DNA from: Nocardia arthritidis NBRC 100137
Lineage (GTDB): Bacteria; Actinomycetota; Actinomycetes; Mycobacteriales; Mycobacteriaceae
Direction of reading: 5' to 3'
Length of the DNA: 64,000 nt
Assembly: GCF_001612765.1 (NCBI RefSeq)
Contig: NZ_BDBB01000004.1
Coordinates: 1 to 64,000 of the forward strand
Positions 60,296-64,000 of the stretch are shown here, in pieces (within the stretch, counting starts at the first letter, position 1; each line of letters starts with the position of its first letter). The position numbers and the translations under genes were made by a program. The notes beneath the pieces are model-generated. The model did no database searches and was not told where the DNA came from. It saw nothing but the letters and a program-made list of their open reading frames with translations.

Positions 60296-61594
60296 ATGAC
60301 GGTTCGGACCTTTACTGCCCCGATCGCGGTGCTCACGGTCTTCGCGGCGCTGCTCGCCACCATGTACCTCGGCTACGCCGGCAATACCGAGAAGAACTTG
60401 CACGACTTCCCGATCGCCCTGGTGAATCAGGACGTGGGTGACACGCTCGACGGCAAACCCGCCAACATCGGCGCCCAGGTCACCGACGCGCTGGTCGCCG
60501 GCATCCCGGCGGAGAAGGTCGACCTGCGCGTACTCGGCATCGCCCAGGCGCGCGAACAGTTGCAGGACGGCGAGGTGTACGGCGCCATCGTCATCCCGTC
60601 CGACTTCACCAAGCGTCTGGCCATTCTCGGCGCGGCCGCCGTGGTCCCCGGGGAGATCGAGCGGCCGGTGATCACGGTCCATACCAACCCGCGCATCGGT
60701 CCGTACACCACCGGCATCATGCAGCGCGTCGCCGATCGCGCGTTGAACCAGGTGGACGAGACCGTCGGCAAGAACCTGACCGGTCAGGTGAACGCCGCCC
60801 TCGCCGCGGGTCCGGGAGCGCCGGTCGAACTCACCGGCGCCGCCAGGTTGATGCTCGCCGACCCGGTGCAGATCGTCACCGCGCCGTACCGCCCCATGGA
60901 CGATGGCGCAGGCCAAGGCCTCGTCGCCTTCTTCTACACCTTGATCCTGCTGCTGGCGGGCTTCACCGGCGCCATGATCATCCACACGCTCGTCGACTCG
61001 GTACTCGGTTTCACGCCAACCGAGTACGGTCCGTGGTTCGTCCACCAGCCGGCCACCGGGATCTCCCGATTCCGGACGCTGCTGGTGAAATGGGCGGTCG
61101 TCCTCACCGCGGCGCCGATCCTGTCCGGGATATTCCTCGCGGTGGCCGCCGCCTTGCGTGTTCCGCTGGGCAGCCCACTGCTGTTGTGGCTCTACGGAAC
61201 AGTTGCCATCGTCGCCGTCGGCGTGACCGCGCTGGCCGTCCTGGCCACCTTCGGCACCGCCGGACTGCTGGTCAACCTGATCTTGTTCGTCGTCCTGGGC
61301 CTGCCGTCGTCGGCCGCCACTGTCCCACTGGAAGCGACGCCCGTCTATATCGCGAAACTGGCCGCCTTCGAGCCGATGCACCAGATCTACCTGGCCGTGC
61401 GCGCCATCCTGTTCTTCGACGCCCACGCCGAAGCCGGTTTGGGCCACGGGCTGTGGATGACACTGCTCGGCCTCGGAATCGGACTGTTCCTCGGCGTCAC
61501 GGCCACGTACGCCTACGACCGCCGGGGACTGCACCGCGCGACAGCGCCTGTCGGCCGTGCCCCGGCCGTGGGCGCGCCTGCCGTCGCCCGGTGA
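60296..61594 (+). CDS. YhgE/Pip or ABC-2-type membrane protein
   Basis: A membrane protein of 432 residues. One helix near the N-terminus (APIAVLTVFAALLATMYLGY) is followed by an extracytoplasmic part with ALVNQDVGDTLDGKPANIG, QLQDGEVYGAIVIPSDFTKR and TNPRIGPYT, then about five helices from residue 210 on. This is the layout of the YhgE/Pip and DUF3533 proteins related to ABC-2 permeases, often linked to export of lipids or drugs. No ATPase gene is next to it. The ATG at 60296 or the GTG at 60278 may start it; the GTG would lie within the operator. Confidence 0.85.
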   Translation: MTVRTFTAPIAVLTVFAALLATMYLGYAGNTEKNLHDFPIALVNQDVGDTLDGKPANIGAQVTDALVAGIPAEKVDLRVLGIAQAREQLQDGEVYGAIVIPSDFTKRLAILGAAAVVPGEIERPVITVHTNPRIGPYTTGIMQRVADRALNQVDETVGKNLTGQVNAALAAGPGAPVELTGAARLMLADPVQIVTAPYRPMDDGAGQGLVAFFYTLILLLAGFTGAMIIHTLVDSVLGFTPTEYGPWFVHQPATGISRFRTLLVKWAVVLTAAPILSGIFLAVAAALRVPLGSPLLLWLYGTVAIVAVGVTALAVLATFGTAGLLVNLILFVVLGLPSSAATVPLEATPVYIAKLAAFEPMHQIYLAVRAILFFDAHAEAGLGHGLWMTLLGLGIGLFLGVTATYAYDRRGLHRATAPVGRAPAVGAPAVAR

Positions 61595-61608
61595 ACGGAT
61601 CCGGGCGA

Positions 61609-63840
61609 TCAGTCGCCGGTGGCGGCCAGCAGCGCGTCGAGCTTCTGCGGGTCGACGCCGAAGCCGGTGAGGTGGTTCAGCGGAATGGAGGCGATCATCC
61701 GCATCATGTCCACCCCGAGCGTCGAAGCGTCGCCCATACTCTCGGACATACCGCCGAACATGTCGGCCAGCACGGCCGCCGCCCTCGGATCGGCCAATGC
61801 CTCGCCGAGCGTCGACTCCGCCGTGATCGGGAGCCGCAGTTCGTCTCCGGCGACCTCGACCTGCTCGCTGACGCGTAGGTCTCGACTGGAAGCGCCTGCC
61901 CACACCCGGTAGGCGCCGCCTTCCACGATCCAGCGGTCGACGCGAGTGTCCCAATAGGCCAGATCGTCCCGGCGTAGCAACATCGAGATCTCCTCGCGTG
62001 CACCCGGTTCCAGTTCGGCGGTCACCGCGACGCCCTTCAGCTCGCGGGCCGGACGTGTCACGGAGGAGCGGGGCAGCGCGGTGTACACCTGCACCACCTC
62101 GCGGCCCGTGTGGGAACCGGTGTTGGTGACGCCGACGCGCACCGTGATGCCCGCTTGGCTCGCGGTGAGTGTCAGATCGGAGTAATCGAACGTGGTGTAG
62201 GACAGGCCGTGCCCGAACGGGTAGCACACATCCATCTCCCGGCTGTCATACCAGCGGTAGCCCACATACAGTCCCTCGCCGTAGCGCACATGCGAATTCT
62301 CGCCCGGGAAATTCAGATAGGCCGGGGTGTCCTGCAAGCGGACCGGCACCGTCTCGGCCAGTCGCCCCGACGGATTCACCACACCGAACAGCACGTCGGC
62401 GAGTGCGCCGCCCCCGGCCTGGCCGAGCAGCCCGCCGTCCAGGATGGCGGGCGCCGAAGCGGCCACCGTGCCCAGCCGCACCACGCCACCGTGCGCGAGC
62501 ACCACCACCGTGTCCGGTCGTACCCGCACCACCGCGTCGAGCAGGTCCAGTTGCTCGGCGGGCAGTTCGAGGTGCTCACGGTCGAAGCCCTCGGATTCCT
62601 GCGTGGCGGCCAGGCCCAGGAACAGCACCGCGACGTCCGCGTTCGCCGCAGCGGCGACGGCTTGCGCGCGCAACGCGTCGTTGTCCGCGTCCGTGTCGTC
62701 CGTGGCGAAACCCCGGCAGTAGGAGACCGTTCCGGAGCCCGCGAGCGCGCGGATCTCGTCCAGCGGCACATCGAGCCGGGTTGGGTTGACGTGTGAGCTG
62801 CCGCCCCCCTGATATCGAGGTTCCGTCGCGAATTCGCCGATCACCGCCAGCGAGCGCCCCGGTGTCAATGGCAGCAGGCCACGGTCGTTCCGCAACAGGA
62901 CGACGCAGCGTGCGGCGACCTCGCGGGCCAGGCGATGGTGGTCATCAGTGGTGTCGCCGGCGTCGGTCATGGCGCGACCGGCCACCACTCGCCCCGCCAG
63001 CGTCGCCACGTTCCGCGCGGCACGATCGACGTCCGCCGGATCGAGGGTGCCCGCGGCCATCGCCGCCATCACCTGGGCGTCGGAGACGCCGCTGCCGCCC
63101 GGCATCTCCAGATCCAGTCCGGCCGTCACGGCGGCGGGCCGGTCGGCCACCGCGCCCCAGTCGGAGACCACCGCACCGTCGAATCCCCATTCGCCGCGCA
63201 GCACGTCGGTCAGCAGCCAGCGATTTTGCGCGGCGGGCACACCGTTGATCCGGTTGTAGGAGCACATCACCGTCCACGGCCGGGCCGTGCGCACGATGTA
63301 AGCGAACCCGCGCAGGTAGATCTCGCGCAGCGGGCGCGGGTCTACGTCGGAACTCGACCGCATCCGGTCGTGCTCGGCATTGTTGGCGGCGAAATGTTTG
63401 ACGGAGGCGCCCACTCCGGTGCTCTGCAGCCCGGTAACCCATGCCGCGCCGAGCAGGCCGGTGAGCAGCGGGTCCTCCGAGTAGTACTCGAAATTGCGTC
63501 CGCAGCGCGGATCCCGCTTGATGTTGACTCCCGGCCCGAGCAGCACGTCCACGTCCAGGGCGCGGGCCTCCCGGCCCAGTGCCGCGCCCACCCGGCGCAC
63601 CAGTTCGGTGTCCCAGCTCTGCGCGAGCCCCACCGCGGGCGGGAAGCAGGTGGCGGGCAGGCTCTCGGCCAGCCCCAGGTGATCGGTCGCCCCCGCCTGC
63701 CTGCGCACACCGTGCGGGCCGTCGGTCATGGTCACCGAGGCGACGGGACCGATCGCCTTGGTGGTCCAGAAGTCCGCGCCGCTGCCGAGCGCGGCGCGCT
63801 GCTCCGGCGCCAGGTCGGCGAGGTCGGGCGTGCTCGTCAT
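61609..63840 (-). CDS. Glycoside hydrolase family 3 beta-glucosidase
   Basis: An enzyme of 743 residues that hydrolyses beta-linked sugars. The GH3 catalytic barrel shows MTDGPHGVRRQAG, LLGPGVNIKRDPRCGRNFEY, KHFAANNAEHDR and FDGAVVSDWGAVADRP, where the Asp of SDWG is the nucleophile. The second domain has GGGSSHVNP and the C-terminal fibronectin-III-like domain starts about residue 560 (YPFGHGLSYTTFDYS). No signal peptide is seen, so it acts in the cytosol. The ATG at 63838-63840 is the start. It is divergent from a TetR gene, which may regulate it. Confidence 0.92.
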   Translation of the reverse strand: MTSTPDLADLAPEQRAALGSGADFWTTKAIGPVASVTMTDGPHGVRRQAGATDHLGLAESLPATCFPPAVGLAQSWDTELVRRVGAALGREARALDVDVLLGPGVNIKRDPRCGRNFEYYSEDPLLTGLLGAAWVTGLQSTGVGASVKHFAANNAEHDRMRSSSDVDPRPLREIYLRGFAYIVRTARPWTVMCSYNRINGVPAAQNRWLLTDVLRGEWGFDGAVVSDWGAVADRPAAVTAGLDLEMPGGSGVSDAQVMAAMAAGTLDPADVDRAARNVATLAGRVVAGRAMTDAGDTTDDHHRLAREVAARCVVLLRNDRGLLPLTPGRSLAVIGEFATEPRYQGGGSSHVNPTRLDVPLDEIRALAGSGTVSYCRGFATDDTDADNDALRAQAVAAAANADVAVLFLGLAATQESEGFDREHLELPAEQLDLLDAVVRVRPDTVVVLAHGGVVRLGTVAASAPAILDGGLLGQAGGGALADVLFGVVNPSGRLAETVPVRLQDTPAYLNFPGENSHVRYGEGLYVGYRWYDSREMDVCYPFGHGLSYTTFDYSDLTLTASQAGITVRVGVTNTGSHTGREVVQVYTALPRSSVTRPARELKGVAVTAELEPGAREEISMLLRRDDLAYWDTRVDRWIVEGGAYRVWAGASSRDLRVSEQVEVAGDELRLPITAESTLGEALADPRAAAVLADMFGGMSESMGDASTLGVDMMRMIASIPLNHLTGFGVDPQKLDALLAATGD

Positions 63841-63867
63841 CGAGGCTCCTCGGGTCGAGACCGTTAC

Positions 63868-63894
63868 CGAAAACAGTATGCCATTCGGTTTTCG
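63868..63894. promoter_or_regulatory. Inverted repeat between the GH3 and TetR genes
   Basis: CGAAAAC-N13-GTTTTCG, a perfect 7-base inverted repeat in the 84-base divergent promoter. It probably binds the TetR protein whose gene starts at 63925. Confidence 0.5.
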
Positions 63895-63924
63895 TAGCCG
63901 TGCTGTTCCGAGTACAGTCACGGC

Positions 63925-64000
63925 GTGGTTCGGCGCGGCGCGTATTCGAAAGGGATCGCCAAACGTGAGGAGATCTTGGAGGCGGCGCTGGAGATCGTGG
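63925..64000 (+). CDS. TetR-family regulator, N-terminal fragment at window end
   Basis: The first 25 codons of a gene starting with GTG 63925: VVRRGAYSKGIAKREEILEA, then ALEIV. The Lys-Arg-Glu-Glu-Ile-Leu-x-Ala-Ala pattern is the usual start of a TetR DNA-binding domain. The rest lies beyond the window. It is divergent from the GH3 gene and is likely its repressor. Confidence 0.7.
   Translation, partial: MVRRGAYSKGIAKREEILEAALEIV

Noticed and set aside
1..64000. Insertion sequences, prophage, integrases, tRNA or rRNA genes
   Set aside because: I saw no transposase, catalytic integrase, terminal repeats or tRNA cloverleaf; the only recombinase-like resemblance (10905-12368) lacks catalytic residues.

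Overview
The window is high-GC DNA with densely packed genes, GTG and TTG starts and ATGA/GTGA overlaps, typical of Actinomycetota. The mix of a FadE5-type acyl-CoA dehydrogenase, an NmtR/CtpJ metal pair very close to the mycobacterial one, KshA/KshB, KstD and Hsa-type steroid enzymes, and PtpB-like phosphatases points to a mycolic-acid-forming actinomycete, most likely Nocardia or a close relative. This is inference from protein resemblance, not from a marker gene. I see no rRNA, tRNA, CRISPR array, insertion sequence or prophage.

Layout. 1-5.2 kb: start of a fadE5-like gene, a regulator with two TetR units in one chain, a MarR regulator, a probably decayed stretch, and gnd (6-phosphogluconate dehydrogenase). 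5.2-7.7 kb: a frameshifted P1B-4 metal ATPase (ctpJ) divergent from nmtR. 7.7-18.4 kb: mixed housekeeping and unknown genes, namely an LLM-family oxidoreductase behind a MerR-type promoter, adenosine-specific kinase, PP2C phosphatase, an unknown protein with eight 10-residue repeats, YjbR, an acyl-CoA carboxylase beta subunit, a lipase-maturation-factor-like membrane protein, a 48-residue membrane protein, an MscS channel and a phosphoesterase. 18.6-20.7 kb: a compact three-gene cassette of a TIGR04222-type membrane protein with a Gly/Cys tail, an MNIO (DUF692) iron enzyme and a small helical partner; this looks like a peptide-modification system. 20.9-27.1 kb: a PucR-type regulator divergent from an acyl-CoA synthetase, a DUF3556 membrane protein and a phytoene-dehydrogenase-like FAD oxidoreductase.

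28.3-59.6 kb is a large catabolic region for a steroid or similar polycyclic compound. It holds a Baeyer-Villiger-type monooxygenase, an HSL-type esterase, four short-chain dehydrogenases, KstD and a second KstD-like flavoprotein, a FadD3-like CoA ligase, HsaA/HsaB (ring hydroxylase and its reductase), KshA/KshB (9-alpha-hydroxylase), HsaC (extradiol dioxygenase) and a frameshifted HsaD (C-C hydrolase), with RibBA and LuxR, PadR and IclR regulators among them. Two sets of short DNA motifs recur in the promoters of these operons and suggest dedicated local regulation. In its middle (39.6-46.2 kb) sit two convergent operons, each pairing a PEP-synthase/rifampin-phosphotransferase-like protein with a PtpB-like phosphatase; this pairing is unexpected and unexplained.

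59.6-64 kb: a TetR regulator divergent from an ABC-2/YhgE-type membrane protein, a GH3 beta-glucosidase, and the start of a further TetR gene cut by the window end.
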